From contig NZ_JAJUOS010000003.1 in assembly GCF_021378075.1 (NCBI RefSeq), forward strand, positions 1-64,000: a DNA stretch of 64,000 nucleotides. The letters are read 5' to 3'. Shown here piece after piece: positions 26,265 to 36,303 of this stretch. The number at the start of each line of letters is the position of its first letter. Within the stretch, counting starts at the first letter, position 1. Under the pieces are notes generated by a model that was given only the letters and a program-made list of their open reading frames with translations, was not told the origin of the DNA and did no database searches. This stretch comes from Rhodobacter flavimaris. GTDB lineage: Bacteria > Pseudomonadota > Alphaproteobacteria > Rhodobacterales > Rhodobacteraceae. The position numbers and the translations under genes were made by a program.

Positions 26265-27011
26265 ATGGAACTCGGCCAAGTCTGTGCGATCGTCACCGGG
26301 GGGGCATCGGGCCTGGGCGCCGCCACCGCGCAATATATCCGCGAGATGGGCGGCAAGGTCTGCCTGTTCGATCGCGACAGCGCGCGCGGCACCGAATTCT
26401 CGTCCGAGATCGGCGCGAGCTTTGCCGAGGTTGACGTGACCGACGAGGCCTCGGTCCTGGCGGGCATCGCGCTCGCGAAAACGGCCATGGGCGCGATCAA
26501 CACGGTCGTCAACTGCGCCGGTATCGCGACGGGCGAGCGCGTCGTGGGCCGAGAGGGTCCGCACCGGCTTGAGACCTTCGCACGCACGATCAACATCAAC
26601 CTGATCGGCTCGTTCAACGTGCTGCGCCTCGCGGCGGCCGAGATGGCCCAGAACCCCGGCCCCGAGCGCGGCGTCATCGTCAACACCGCCTCGATCGCGG
26701 CATTCGACGGCCAGAAGGGTCAGGCGGCCTATGCGGCCTCGAAAGGCGGGATCGCGGGCATGACCCTGCCGCTCGCGCGCGACCTGGCCGCGCAGGGCAT
26801 CCGCGTCTGCGCCATCGCGCCGGGTATTTTCGCTACCCCGATGATGAAGGGCCTGCCACAGGATGTGCAGGACAGCCTTGCCGCCGAGGTCACCTTCCCC
26901 AAGCGCCTCGGCGATCCGGCGGAATACGCGCGCCTCGCGGGCTTCATCATCTCCTGCGGTTACATGAACGGCGAGGTCATCCGCCTCGACGGCGCACTGC
27001 GGATGCGCTGA
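26265..27011 (+). CDS. SDR-family dehydrogenase (HSD10-like 3-hydroxyacyl-CoA dehydrogenase candidate)
   Basis: 248-aa classical short-chain dehydrogenase. NAD-binding motif TGGASGLGAAT, FDRDSA after strand 2 (Asp favours NAD over NADP), NCAGIA, catalytic Ser in NTASIAAFDG and the YAASK pair are all present, with FPKRLGDPAEYA near the C terminus. The pattern is closest to type 10 hydroxysteroid/3-hydroxyacyl-CoA dehydrogenases of fatty and branched-chain acid breakdown. The start has a good ribosome binding site, and a perfect palindrome directly upstream suggests tight repression. Confidence 0.88.
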   Translation: MELGQVCAIVTGGASGLGAATAQYIREMGGKVCLFDRDSARGTEFSSEIGASFAEVDVTDEASVLAGIALAKTAMGAINTVVNCAGIATGERVVGREGPHRLETFARTININLIGSFNVLRLAAAEMAQNPGPERGVIVNTASIAAFDGQKGQAAYAASKGGIAGMTLPLARDLAAQGIRVCAIAPGIFATPMMKGLPQDVQDSLAAEVTFPKRLGDPAEYARLAGFIISCGYMNGEVIRLDGALRMR

Positions 27012-27017
27012 GCGGTC

Positions 27018-27042
27018 CGGGCAGGGCTAAAGCTCCTGCCCG
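27018..27042. terminator. Hairpin between convergent SDR and DUF2059 genes
   Basis: Stem CGGGCAGG / CCTGCCCG with a 9-nt loop lies between the SDR stop and the end of the convergent gene, whose stop codon falls in the loop. There is no long U-run. Confidence 0.4.
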
Positions 27043-27875
27043 TTCAACCGCCGCGCCAGTGCCGCGCCAAGCGCGGCCGAGCTTTCCTCATAGACCACGT
27101 CGAACGCCTCGAACTGTGCCCGGATCAGATCCTGACCGGACTTCGAGGCGTTGAACTCGGCAATCTGAGTCATTTCCTCAAGGCTTAATGGCGAATAGGC
27201 CATGAACAGGTAGCCCTCGATCCAATGCGTGACGTCAGCGCGGATCTCGGGCTCCTGCGCGGCGACATCGGCCAGCATGTCGGTCTCGGTCACTTCGTAG
27301 GGGAAGGCGCCACCCTCGGCCATGGCGCGGTAGAAGGCCAGATTGGCGTTCAGCCCACCCATCACGTTCGGCTCGATTAGGTCGCCCGCCTCCATGATCC
27401 CGCGCACGGCGGCCAGGCGCGGATCGCGCTTGGCATCGGCCTCTTCTGCGGCCCAAAGCGCCGCCTCCTCGACCGACGGGTCCAGCAGCGCACGCCGCGC
27501 CGAGATCTCCAGACCGATCATGCGTTGCCCAAGGTCCGAGGCAAGCCAGCCCTCGATCGCGGGTTGATCCGCCTGGGCAAGCCCCTCGGCTAGCAAGGTG
27601 TCATAGCGCGGACGCAGGGCGGCCGGATCGTGGATATCGGAAACCTCTCGCTCCCACAGCGCATCGCCGGGCGCGCCCATGATTTCCTGCATCAGATCAT
27701 CGCCATAGGCCAAGCCTTCCTGCTGCAACACGTCGAACAACTCGCCCGTGTGCAACAGATCCGAGATCCGCGCCGGATCGGCCCGCAGCGCCGCCGTGGG
27801 GAGCGCCGAAACCAGCAAGGTCAGCGCCACCCGCGCCATCACGCCCCGCCCTGCCCTCAAGAATCGCCAAGCCAT
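27027..27875 (-). CDS. DUF2059 family exported protein
   Basis: About 282 aa. Start choice is uncertain: ATG at 27875 or 27839 both give a signal peptide (core ARVALTLLVSALPTAALRA), while the longer reading from 27956 is unlikely. The mature protein is helical and acidic. The C-terminal half (EEMTQIAEFNASKSGQDLIRAQF, read in parts) fits DUF2059, a domain found in many proteobacterial periplasmic proteins with no known function. Confidence 0.75.
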   Translation of the reverse strand: MAWRFLRAGRGVMARVALTLLVSALPTAALRADPARISDLLHTGELFDVLQQEGLAYGDDLMQEIMGAPGDALWEREVSDIHDPAALRPRYDTLLAEGLAQADQPAIEGWLASDLGQRMIGLEISARRALLDPSVEEAALWAAEEADAKRDPRLAAVRGIMEAGDLIEPNVMGGLNANLAFYRAMAEGGAFPYEVTETDMLADVAAQEPEIRADVTHWIEGYLFMAYSPLSLEEMTQIAEFNASKSGQDLIRAQFEAFDVVYEESSAALGAALARRLNGQEL

Positions 27876-28073
27876 CCGTCGCCCCAAGAAGCCTTTGCCC
27901 ATCGCTACCGTGCGCCCAATAGCCTGCCAAGGAAAACCCCAAACCCCAACGAACACAAGGCTGAGACCGCTTCGCCGCAGGGGCTGAAACCGGCCGCAAA
28001 AAAAGTTTCAAAAAAGCGGTTGCAACCGCCCTATCGGCAGGCTAAATCCCGCCCACACGACGACCACCGATGC

Positions 28074-28163
28074 GGAGAGGTGCCGGAGCGGTCGAACGGG
28101 GCGGTCTCGAAAACCGTTGTGGGTGTGAGCCCACCCAGGGTTCGAATCCCTGTCTCTCCGCCA
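28074..28163 (+). tRNA. tRNA-Ser(CGA)
   Basis: 90-nt class II tRNA. The acceptor stem GGAGAGG pairs with TCTCTCC (one G-U), discriminator G and encoded CCA. The anticodon loop CTCGAAA gives CGA, reading UCG codons. A long variable arm (GTGGGTGTGAGCCCAC) and the TTCGAAT T-loop are clear. Confidence 0.96.
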
Positions 28164-28417
28164 CTTTCCCTCGATTTGAATTCTTAATACAGCAAGTTTA
28201 GCGGTCGATACCTTGTTCCGCACTCAAGAGAATTTGCTGTTGCGGGTGATGAGCGACGTTCCGCTAAGAACCCGAGCACTAGCTATCTCCCTCACGGCTA
28301 ACCGAGGGAACTTTACTGCGCCAGCGCACTCCGTCGAAACGCTCTTCGATGACATTAGTCAGCGCCCCACGAAGGCTGTTGGCCGCGCTGCCGACACCAA
28401 CATCTATCTTCGAAAAT
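28164..28417. other. Gene-free segment after tRNA-Ser(CGA)
   Basis: No gene is supported. Base composition is lower in G+C than the surrounding core genes, which fits acquired DNA placed at a tRNA 3' end. Confidence 0.4.
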
Positions 28418-28783
28418 TCACTTGTACTGCACGATCACAGAAAGGAAGTCTTCCTTGCTGGTGACGACGGTATGGTGCCCACGTCCGTGCTTATCCTCCA
28501 TGTGCCAGACATCGCCGGGGCCAATATCACGAAACTCTCCATCGCTTGCGGTCACGCGTACCGTGCCCTGCAGGCAGATCAATTTCTGCGCCACGGGTGT
28601 GGGATGAATTGGTTCATTCCAACCAGCTCTTAGCCGCAGGAACACCAGCTGTTTGACGGGCTCAGGCTCTGAAATCTCGATGGCTTTGGCCGGAGGCGCG
28701 AATATCCGCTCTTCGAGCAGAACATCTACGTCCGTCCAGTGACTCTCCCCATCAGAAGACGAGAATAACTTTTGATACTTCAT
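28418..28783 (-). CDS. Small cupin-domain protein
   Basis: 121-aa single-domain cupin. The metal-site motifs are recognisable although degenerate: GWNEPIHPTPVAQKLICLQG for motif 1 and GPGDVWHMEDKHGRGHHT for motif 2, with histidines at the expected places. There is no signal peptide. It sits alone in a gene-poor stretch behind tRNA-Ser(CGA). Function cannot be told from the sequence. Confidence 0.75.
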   Translation of the reverse strand: MKYQKLFSSSDGESHWTDVDVLLEERIFAPPAKAIEISEPEPVKQLVFLRLRAGWNEPIHPTPVAQKLICLQGTVRVTASDGEFRDIGPGDVWHMEDKHGRGHHTVVTSKEDFLSVIVQYK

Positions 28784-29502
28784 GCGTTGTCCCTCAGAGC
28801 GATCCCGGATTACGGCATTTCACCTGCCTGCAAAATCGGCTGTCAGAAGCGGGCCGGTCATACTCAGAACGCGGACCAGACTGAGACCGAGGTCAGTCCC
28901 AAACTTAATTTCCGTAACCCTCAGCTTCGAACCCGCCGCGGAATGCCGCAACTTTTAAATTGTCATTCAACTCCCTTTCCGCCCAGCCGTGAATTAGCCC
29001 AGGCATGCAAGTCGAGGCATCATTGCCAGATCGCTTGGATCAATCATTGTGCCCCTCCCCATGCCCGAGGATGCCACGGAGGTCCGCACTGTGTCGACCC
29101 AGACCCGAAATAGGATGTCTGTTCGGGCTCAACACTGCACTTCGCCGCGGCAACACACGATGGCTCACTTCTTGGAACTTGCGTCAGATTGACATCGCGA
29201 CACAGCGTGATTGACCAAGGGAGCCGTTGCCTACACCTTGAATCGCCACCAACCCGAGCCCGTCGCCCGGCTTGGAAGAAAAGCCCATCATTCCACCGAA
29301 TTTCCCGAGTGCGGAGCATGGGCTCAAAGGTGGTAACCTTGATCCTTTGAGCGTCAACGAGGCACCGGCCATCGATGCCTTTCGCACAAATTTCCGGCAG
29401 ATGCCCGAAAGTAGCGCGCAAGCGCCGCCAGATCGGCGTTTTCGATGGAGCATGCGCCTGCGACGGCTAAGCTTGCCTTGAAACGGCAACAAGGCTCGGC
29501 CC
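28784..29502. other. About 720 bases without a supported gene
   Basis: Several open frames exist on both strands (for example 29044-29421 minus) but none has a recognisable domain, a ribosome binding site or coding-like composition. It may be remnant DNA of an integration at the tRNA. The last part must contain the promoter of the transglutaminase operon. Confidence 0.45.
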
Positions 29503-32500
29503 ATGGCGATCTACGCATCTATCCACCACCTGACTCATTACAAATACGACCGCCCTGTCACGCTTGGGCCGCAGATCATCCGGCTTCGGCCCGCGCCGCA
29601 TTCGCGCACGCGTGTGATTTCGCATTCGCTGAAGGTCTCGCCGGGTGGGCATTTCGTGAACCATCAGCAGGATCCCTACGGCAACTGGCTTGCGCGCTTT
29701 GTCTTCCCCGAGCCGGTGACCGAGTTCAAGATCGAGGTCGACCTGGTCGCCGACATGACCGTTTACAACCCGTTTGACTTCTTCGTCGAGGAAAGCGCCG
29801 AGCACTGGCCCTTCGAATACCCCGAGGAGTTGCGCGACGACCTGGTGATCTACCGCGCGCCGGAACCCGAAGGCCCCCTTCTTGCCAAGTTCATCGGCAG
29901 CGTCGATTTTACCAAGACGCGCACCGTCGATTTCCTTGTGGATCTGAATGCTCGGATCTCGCGCGAGGTGAATTACACGATCCGGCTTGAGCCGGGCGTG
30001 CAGGAACCTGATGAAACGCTTGGAAAAGCCTCGGGCTCGTGCCGCGATTCAAGCTGGTTGCTGGTGCAGACGCTGCGCCATCTGGGCTTTGCCGCGCGCT
30101 TTGTCTCGGGCTACCTGATCCAGCTCAAGCCCGACGTTGAGGCGCTTGATGGCCCCTCGGGGACCGATCACGACTTCACAGATCTTCATGCCTGGTGTGA
30201 GGTCTACCTGCCCGGCGCCGGCTGGATCGGGCTTGATCCGACGTCGGGACTGCTGACCGGCGAGAGCCATATCCCGCTGGCCGCAACGCCGCATTATCGC
30301 AATGCCGCGCCCATCGTGGGCGGGTTTTCCTCGGCCGGTGCGCCCGAGGTCGATTTCAACTTCGACATGCAGATCCGCCGCGTGGCCGAGCATCCGCGCA
30401 TCACCAAACCCTTCTCGGACGAGGCATGGGACCGGCTGAACGCGCTTGGCCGCAAGGTGGACAAGGAGCTGGACGCGGGCGACGTGCGCCTGACGATGGG
30501 GGGCGAGCCGACCTTCGTCTCTGTCGATGATTTCGAAAGCGCCGAGTGGAATACCGCCGCCGTTGGCCCGCAGAAACGCGGCTTGGCCGATGACCTGATC
30601 CGGCGGCTGCAATCGCGCTTCGCGCCGGGCGGCTTTCTGCATTACGGTCAGGGCAAATGGTATCCGGGCGAAAGCCTGCCGCGCTGGACCTTCTCGCTTT
30701 ACTGGCGGCGTGACGGCCTGCCGGTCTGGCGCAACCCCGACCTGATCGCCAGGGAAGCCTCGCCGCGCAAGCTGGGAGCCGCCGAGGCGGGCAAGTTCAT
30801 GGCGGGATTTGCCGAGAAGCTTGGCCTTGATCCCGGTTTCGCGCAGCCCGCTTATGAAGATCCGGCGGAATGGATTCTGAAAGAGGCGCAGCTGCCCCCG
30901 AACGTCACCCCCGAGAATTCGAAACTGAAAAACCCAGAAGATCGCGCACGTTACGCGCGGGTCTTCAACCGGGGTCTGAGCGAGCCCTCGGGCTACATCC
31001 TGCCGATCCAACGCTGGTGGCAATCGGCGGACAAGCCGTCGAACTGGCGCTCTGAGCTGTGGAAGCCGCGGCGCGGACATATCTTCCTGGTCCCCGGCGA
31101 CAGCCCGGTGGGCTTCCGCCTGCCGCTTGCGTCTCTGCCCTATATCTCGCCCGCGCAATACCCCTATTCCTACCCCGCCGACCCGACCGTGCCGGTCATG
31201 CCCCTGCCCGATTACCACGCCGTGATCGAAGAGCGCCGCCGCAAGGTTCAGGAAGAGATCGAGCGTATCAAGCGCGAGGATACCGAGCGCGCCGAGATGA
31301 TCCCGCCGGTCACGCCCGGCCATACGCAGGGCTCGACCCCCGGCGCGGCCGAGGCCGAGCGGCAGCAGTGGGTGCCGCAGGGCGCGCATCTTGGCGAAGG
31401 CGTCGACCCGACGGGCGGATGGGTGCGCACCGCCATTGCGCTTGAACCGCGCGACGGGCGGTTGTGCCTCTTCATGCCGCCCTGCGACACGCTCGAAGAT
31501 TACCTAGAACTGATCGCCACGGCCGAGGCCACCGCCGCCGATCTGAACCTGCCCATCCATATCGAGGGCTATTCCCCCCCGCACGACCCGCGCCTGAACG
31601 TGATCCGCGTGGCGCCCGATCCGGGCGTGATCGAGGTCAACATTCACCCCGCCCATTGCTGGGACGATTGCGTGGCCACTACCGAGGCTATCTACGAAGA
31701 GGCCCGTCTGTCGCGCCTTGGCGCCGACAAGTTCATGATCGACGGGCGCCATACCGGCACAGGCGGCGGCAACCATGTCGTCGTCGGCGGCGCGACGCCC
31801 AATGACTCGCCCTTCCTGCGCAGGCCCGATGTCCTGAAGTCGCTGATCCTGATTTGGCAGCGCCATCCATGCCTGAGCTACCTGTTCTCAGGCCTCTTCA
31901 TCGGCCCGACCTCGCAGGCCCCGCGCATCGACGAGGCGCGCCACGACACGCTTTATGAGCTTGAGATCGCGCTGTCGCAGATCGGCGATCCGGTCAACGG
32001 CGGCCCCCTGCCCCCGGCGTGGCTGGTGGACCGGCTGCTTCGCAACATGCTGACCGATGTCACCGGCAACACCCACCGCGCCGAGATCTGCATCGACAAG
32101 CTCTTCTCGCCCGACGGCCCGACCGGACGCCTCGGCCTGGTCGAGTTCCGCGGCTTCGAGATGCCGCCCCACCCGCGCATGAGCCTTGCCCAGCAATTGC
32201 TGCTGCGCGCCATCATCGCGCGCTGCTGGAAAGCGCCCGTGCAAGGCCGCCCGGTGCGTTGGGGCACGGTGCTGCACGACCGCTTCATGCTGCCGCATTT
32301 CCTGTGGGAGGATCTGCTCAGCCTGCTCGCCGACCTCAAGCACCACGGCTTCGAGTTCGACCCTGTCTGGTTCGAGGCGCAGGCCGAGTTCCGCTTCCCC
32401 TTCTGCGGCCAGATCGAGGCCGAGGGCGTGCATCTTGAGGTCCGGCAGGCGCTGGAGCCCTGGCATGTGCTCGGTGAAACCGGCGCGATCGGCGGCACCG

Positions 32501-32946
32501 TGCGCTATACCGACAGCTCGGTCGAGCGGTTGCAGCTGAAACTGACGACGCTGCATCAAGACCGCTATCGCGTGATGTGCAACCGCCGCCCGGTGCCGAT
32601 GGCGCGTACCCAGACCTCGGGCGTGGCCGTGGGCGGCGTGCGCTTCAAGGCCTGGCAACCGCCCGAAGCACTGCACCCGACGCTGCCGATAAACACACCC
32701 CTGACCATCGACATCTACGACGACTGGACGGGCCGCGCGCTGGCAGGCTGCACCTATCATGTGGCCCATCCCGGCGGGCGCAACTACGACACCTTCCCGG
32801 TCAACGCCTATGAGGCCGAGGCCCGCCGTCTGGCGCGGTTCGAACCCTACGGCCATGCGCCGGGCTGCTACACCCCTGCAACCGAGGTTCCGCACCCTGA
32901 ATTCCCATTGACGCTTGACCTCAGGCGCCCGATAGGGCTCGTCTGA
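29503..32946 (+). CDS. Transglutaminase-like/DUF2126 fusion protein
   Basis: 1147-aa cytoplasmic protein. Residues 1-90 are the bacterial transglutaminase N-terminal beta domain ([13 protein letters not shown]). The papain-like domain follows with the triad Cys180 (GSCRDSSWL), His229 (DLHAWCEVY) and Asp245 (GLDPTSG). From about residue 290 to the end it is DUF2126 ([69 protein letters not shown], in parts), whose [10 protein letters not shown] and acid residues recall amide-ligase folds. The family occurs with circularly permuted ATP-grasp and alpha-E proteins, encoded next, and has been predicted from genomics to make or process a peptide. No defined substrate is established to my knowledge. 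Confidence 0.92.
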   Translation: MAIYASIHHLTHYKYDRPVTLGPQIIRLRPAPHSRTRVISHSLKVSPGGHFVNHQQDPYGNWLARFVFPEPVTEFKIEVDLVADMTVYNPFDFFVEESAEHWPFEYPEELRDDLVIYRAPEPEGPLLAKFIGSVDFTKTRTVDFLVDLNARISREVNYTIRLEPGVQEPDETLGKASGSCRDSSWLLVQTLRHLGFAARFVSGYLIQLKPDVEALDGPSGTDHDFTDLHAWCEVYLPGAGWIGLDPTSGLLTGESHIPLAATPHYRNAAPIVGGFSSAGAPEVDFNFDMQIRRVAEHPRITKPFSDEAWDRLNALGRKVDKELDAGDVRLTMGGEPTFVSVDDFESAEWNTAAVGPQKRGLADDLIRRLQSRFAPGGFLHYGQGKWYPGESLPRWTFSLYWRRDGLPVWRNPDLIAREASPRKLGAAEAGKFMAGFAEKLGLDPGFAQPAYEDPAEWILKEAQLPPNVTPENSKLKNPEDRARYARVFNRGLSEPSGYILPIQRWWQSADKPSNWRSELWKPRRGHIFLVPGDSPVGFRLPLASLPYISPAQYPYSYPADPTVPVMPLPDYHAVIEERRRKVQEEIERIKREDTERAEMIPPVTPGHTQGSTPGAAEAERQQWVPQGAHLGEGVDPTGGWVRTAIALEPRDGRLCLFMPPCDTLEDYLELIATAEATAADLNLPIHIEGYSPPHDPRLNVIRVAPDPGVIEVNIHPAHCWDDCVATTEAIYEEARLSRLGADKFMIDGRHTGTGGGNHVVVGGATPNDSPFLRRPDVLKSLILIWQRHPCLSYLFSGLFIGPTSQAPRIDEARHDTLYELEIALSQIGDPVNGGPLPPAWLVDRLLRNMLTDVTGNTHRAEICIDKLFSPDGPTGRLGLVEFRGFEMPPHPRMSLAQQLLLRAIIARCWKAPVQGRPVRWGTVLHDRFMLPHFLWEDLLSLLADLKHHGFEFDPVWFEAQAEFRFPFCGQIEAEGVHLEVRQALEPWHVLGETGAIGGTVRYTDSSVERLQLKLTTLHQDRYRVMCNRRPVPMARTQTSGVAVGGVRFKAWQPPEALHPTLPINTPLTIDIYDDWTGRALAGCTYHVAHPGGRNYDTFPVNAYEAEARRLARFEPYGHAPGCYTPATEVPHPEFPLTLDLRRPIGLV

Positions 32947-32966
32947 GGGAAGACACAAGGAGCATC

Positions 32967-35387
32967 ATGGCCGAAACAGCGCAGCACAGCGAGGCACCGG
33001 ATCTGTTCGCGGAATACCGCCTGACCCCTGGCGTCGCGGACGAGCTGTTCGATGCCCACGGCCAGATGCGCCCCGTCTGGCGGCGCTTCGTCGATCGCTT
33101 CGCACGGCTGTCCCCCGAGGATATCGCCGCGCGGTTCGAGCGCGGCAACCAGTATCTACGCGATGCGGGCGTGTTCTTTCGCCAGTATTCCAACGACCCG
33201 CTGACTGAACGCGAATGGCCGCTCTCGCATATCCCGGTGATCCTGCACGAGGATGAGTGGGAAAGGATTTGCACCGGCCTGTCGCAGCGCGCCGATCTGC
33301 TGGAACAGGTGCTGGCCGACCTGTACGGGCCCGCCCGGCTGGTCAGCGAGGGGCATCTGCCCGCCGAACTGGTCGCCGGATCGCGGCAATGGCTGCGCCC
33401 GATGGTCGGGGTGCCGCCGCGCGGCGGGCATTACCTGCATTTCCTGGCGTTTGAGATCGGCCGCTCGCCCGACGGGTCGTGGTTCGTTCTGGGCGACCGC
33501 ACGCAGGCGCCCTCGGGCGCGGGCTTTGCGCTGGAAAACCGCATGGCCACCGGGCGCATCTTCCCCGAGCGGTTTCCCCGCGCGCATATCCACCGGCTGG
33601 CGGGGTTCTTCGGCGCATTCCGCACCTCGATGGAGCGGCTGGCCCACGGCCAGGGCCGCGCGCGCGCCAGCGCGATCCTGACGCCCGGCCCCTCGAACGA
33701 CACCTATTACGAACACACCTACATCGCCCGCTACCTCGGCATCCCGCTGCTTGAGGGCGAGGATCTGCTGGTGCAGAACGGCCAGGCAATGGTGCGCACG
33801 ATCGAGGGGCCGCAGCCCCTGGGCGTCCTCTGGCGGCGGATCGACGCGGCCTTCGCCGACCCGCTTGAGCTGGACTCGGGTAGCCAGATTGGCACGCCCG
33901 GGATCATGGAGGCGATCCGGCAGGGCAATCTGGCGATGGTGAACGCGCTCGGCTCGGGCGTGCTTGAGATGCGCGCCATGATGGCCTTCCTGCCGCGCAT
34001 TTCCGAGGTGATGACGGGCAAGCCGCTCGCCATGCCCAATATCGCCACCTGGTGGTGCGGCGGCGCACAAGAACAAAGCTATGTGCGCGAGAATGCCGCG
34101 CGGATGCTGGTGGATTCGGCCTATGCCTGCGATCTGCCCTTCGATCTGGGCTCGCAGGCGGCCATCGGTGGGGCTTTCCGTAGCCAGTCGCGGCAGAACC
34201 TTTCGGACTGGCTCGCGGCTGATGGGCACCGGCTGGTCGGGCAAGAGGCGGTGACGCTGTCCACCACCCCGGCCTGGGTCGAGGACGGCGAGGACGGCCA
34301 TGGCCGCGTCCTGCCACGTCCGATGACGGTGCGGGTCTTTGCTGCCCGCACGCCGCAAGGCTGGATCTTCATGAAGGGCGGATACGCCCGCATCGGGCGC
34401 TCGGGCGATACCACGGCGCTGGCGATGCAGCGCGGCGGATCGGTGGCGGACGTCTGGGTGGTGTCGGACCGGCAGGTGCCTCAGGAAACGCTGATCCCGC
34501 GCGAAACCGATGTCGCGCTGCGCGCGGCGCCCGGCATCCTGCCCGCGCGCTCGGCCGACAACCTCTACTGGCTTGGCCGCTATGTCGAGCGCACCGAGGA
34601 CACGATCCGCATGGTGCGCGCCTATCATCTGCGTCTTGCCTCGACCGACAAGCCCAACGATCCCAGCCTGCGCGAGATTGCCCGCTTCGTCGCGCGCAAC
34701 GGCGTCGATCTGCGCGATCCGATCCCGGACGCCCTGATCAACAATATCGAGTCCGCGCGCAGTTGTGCCTCGAAGGTGCGCGACCGTTTCTCGACCGATG
34801 GATGGTCGGCGCTTGGTGATCTGGCGCGCACAGCGCGCGCCATGCGCAAGACCGCCAAGCCCGGCGATGATGCCGCGCGCGCCATGAGCGTTCTGGTGCG
34901 CAAGATCACCGGCTTTTCCGGCCTCGTGCATGAAAACATGTATCGCTTCAGCGGCTGGCGCTTTCTTAGCTTCGGTCGGGCGCTGGAACGCGCAGACTCG
35001 CTCGCGGCGATGCTGGGGGCGTTCGCCAACCCCAAGGCCCCGCCCGGATCGCTCGACATCGCGGTCGAGGTGGCCGACAGCGTCATCACCCACCAGCGCC
35101 GCTATCGGATCGAGACCACCCGCTGCACCGCCGTAGATCTGTTGGCACTGGATGGCGACAACCCGCGCGCGATCCTGTTCCAGATCGAAAGGATTCGGCG
35201 CCTCGCATCGGAATTGCCCCATGCCTCCGACAACGGCCGGCTGGCCGAACTGTCGCGCGCCATCGTCCCGATTGAGGCCGCGCTGAGCGTCGCAACCCCG
35301 ACCGAGATCACCTCGGCAAAGCTGGACGAGTTGCGGGCCGGGTTCTCGCAGATCTCGGACCTGCTCACCTCGGCCTATCTGCGGTAG
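32967..35387 (+). CDS. Circularly permuted ATP-grasp/alpha-E fusion protein
   Basis: 806-aa protein joining two families often encoded separately. Residues about 60-480 are the type 2 circularly permuted ATP-grasp domain (VILHEDEWERICTGL, LYGPARLVSEGHLP, DRTQAPSGAGFALENR, TPGPSNDTYYEHTYIARYLG, LLEGEDLLVQNG, in parts). Residues about 505-805 are the alpha-E domain (LPARSADNLYWLGRYVERTE, FSGLVHENMYRFSGWRFLSFGR, RALERADSLAAM-like). ATP-grasp enzymes join a carboxylate to an amine via an acyl-phosphate, so the protein is predicted to form an amide or peptide bond. The ATG is 20 bases after the previous stop, with AAGGAG before it. Confidence 0.92.
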   Translation: MAETAQHSEAPDLFAEYRLTPGVADELFDAHGQMRPVWRRFVDRFARLSPEDIAARFERGNQYLRDAGVFFRQYSNDPLTEREWPLSHIPVILHEDEWERICTGLSQRADLLEQVLADLYGPARLVSEGHLPAELVAGSRQWLRPMVGVPPRGGHYLHFLAFEIGRSPDGSWFVLGDRTQAPSGAGFALENRMATGRIFPERFPRAHIHRLAGFFGAFRTSMERLAHGQGRARASAILTPGPSNDTYYEHTYIARYLGIPLLEGEDLLVQNGQAMVRTIEGPQPLGVLWRRIDAAFADPLELDSGSQIGTPGIMEAIRQGNLAMVNALGSGVLEMRAMMAFLPRISEVMTGKPLAMPNIATWWCGGAQEQSYVRENAARMLVDSAYACDLPFDLGSQAAIGGAFRSQSRQNLSDWLAADGHRLVGQEAVTLSTTPAWVEDGEDGHGRVLPRPMTVRVFAARTPQGWIFMKGGYARIGRSGDTTALAMQRGGSVADVWVVSDRQVPQETLIPRETDVALRAAPGILPARSADNLYWLGRYVERTEDTIRMVRAYHLRLASTDKPNDPSLREIARFVARNGVDLRDPIPDALINNIESARSCASKVRDRFSTDGWSALGDLARTARAMRKTAKPGDDAARAMSVLVRKITGFSGLVHENMYRFSGWRFLSFGRALERADSLAAMLGAFANPKAPPGSLDIAVEVADSVITHQRRYRIETTRCTAVDLLALDGDNPRAILFQIERIRRLASELPHASDNGRLAELSRAIVPIEAALSVATPTEITSAKLDELRAGFSQISDLLTSAYLR

Positions 35388-35395
35388 GGGGCGGC

Positions 35396-36280
35396 ATGCG
35401 TTACGATATCCGTCTGACCATCGAATATGCCTATGCTGCGCCCTCGGATCATGCGCGCAACCTTCTGCGGCTGCTGCCGTCGGATATCGCGGGCACGCAG
35501 CGCGTCACATCGCGGCTGCTCAGCACCGATCCAATGCCGGACGAGCGACGCGACTGTCTCGATTTCTTTGGCAACGCGACGACCTCGGTCGCTTGGCATC
35601 AACCGATCGACGCCGTCTCCCTGACGCTGCGCGCAACCGTCGAACGTTTCACCCCGCGCCCGATGCTCGACCTGTCGCCGCCGCTCGCGGCCCTGGCGCA
35701 GGAGATCGGCGAAGTGCAAAGCCTTCGCTCTGACGCGCCGCACCATTTTCTGGGCGCCTCGCCCAGGATCGCCACGCAAGACGAGATCACCGCCTTCGCG
35801 CGCGAGCGCCTGAAGCCCGGTTTTTCCGCCCTCGAGGCCGTGACGCAAATCGGCCGCGCGCTGCATCGCGAGATGCGCTTCGACGCCGAGGCAACCACCG
35901 TGGACACCACCCCCGCCGAGGCTTTCGCCGCTCGCCACGGCGTTTGCCAGGACTTCGCGCAGGTGATGATCGCGGCGCTGCGCGGCATTGGTATTCCGGC
36001 GGGCTACGTCTCGGGCTTCCTGCGCACCTTCCCGCCGCCCGGTCAGCCCCGGCTTGAAGGGGCGGATGCGATGCACGCCTGGGTTTGTGCCTGGGTGGGT
36101 CACGATATGGGCTGGGTGGAGTTCGACCCCACGAACGACCAGTTCGCGGGTCTCGATTACATCACCGTGGCCACAGGGCGCGATTATTCCGACGTGGCAC
36201 CCGTGCGCGGCGTCATGCGCACCGCTGGCGCGCATGAGACCCGCCAGGCGGTCGATGTCGTGCCGCTAGACAAAGGTTGA
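35396..36280 (+). CDS. Transglutaminase-like cysteine peptidase/transferase
   Basis: 294-aa stand-alone transglutaminase-like protein. It has an N-terminal beta domain (YDIRLTIEYAYAAPSDHARN) and a catalytic domain with Cys184 (ARHGVCQDFAQVM), His227 (DAMHAWVCAW) and Asp244 (VEFDPTND). It starts 9 bases after the ATP-grasp/alpha-E gene and ends at the start region of pxpB, so it is the third gene of an operon. It may cleave or transfer on the peptide product made by its neighbours. The family usually has a proteasome-like protease partner, which is not encoded here. Confidence 0.92.
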   Translation: MRYDIRLTIEYAYAAPSDHARNLLRLLPSDIAGTQRVTSRLLSTDPMPDERRDCLDFFGNATTSVAWHQPIDAVSLTLRATVERFTPRPMLDLSPPLAALAQEIGEVQSLRSDAPHHFLGASPRIATQDEITAFARERLKPGFSALEAVTQIGRALHREMRFDAEATTVDTTPAEAFAARHGVCQDFAQVMIAALRGIGIPAGYVSGFLRTFPPPGQPRLEGADAMHAWVCAWVGHDMGWVEFDPTNDQFAGLDYITVATGRDYSDVAPVRGVMRTAGAHETRQAVDVVPLDKG

Positions 36281-36303
36281 AGCCGGCGCGGATTGGGCGT
36301 TTG

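Noticed and set aside
29044..29421. 125-codon minus-strand frame behind the cupin gene
   Set aside because: No domain, no start signal; most likely chance in gene-poor DNA.
33156..35222. 688-codon frame on the minus strand
   Set aside because: Lies opposite the ATP-grasp/alpha-E gene, which has clear domain motifs. It is an artefact of GC-rich codon use.
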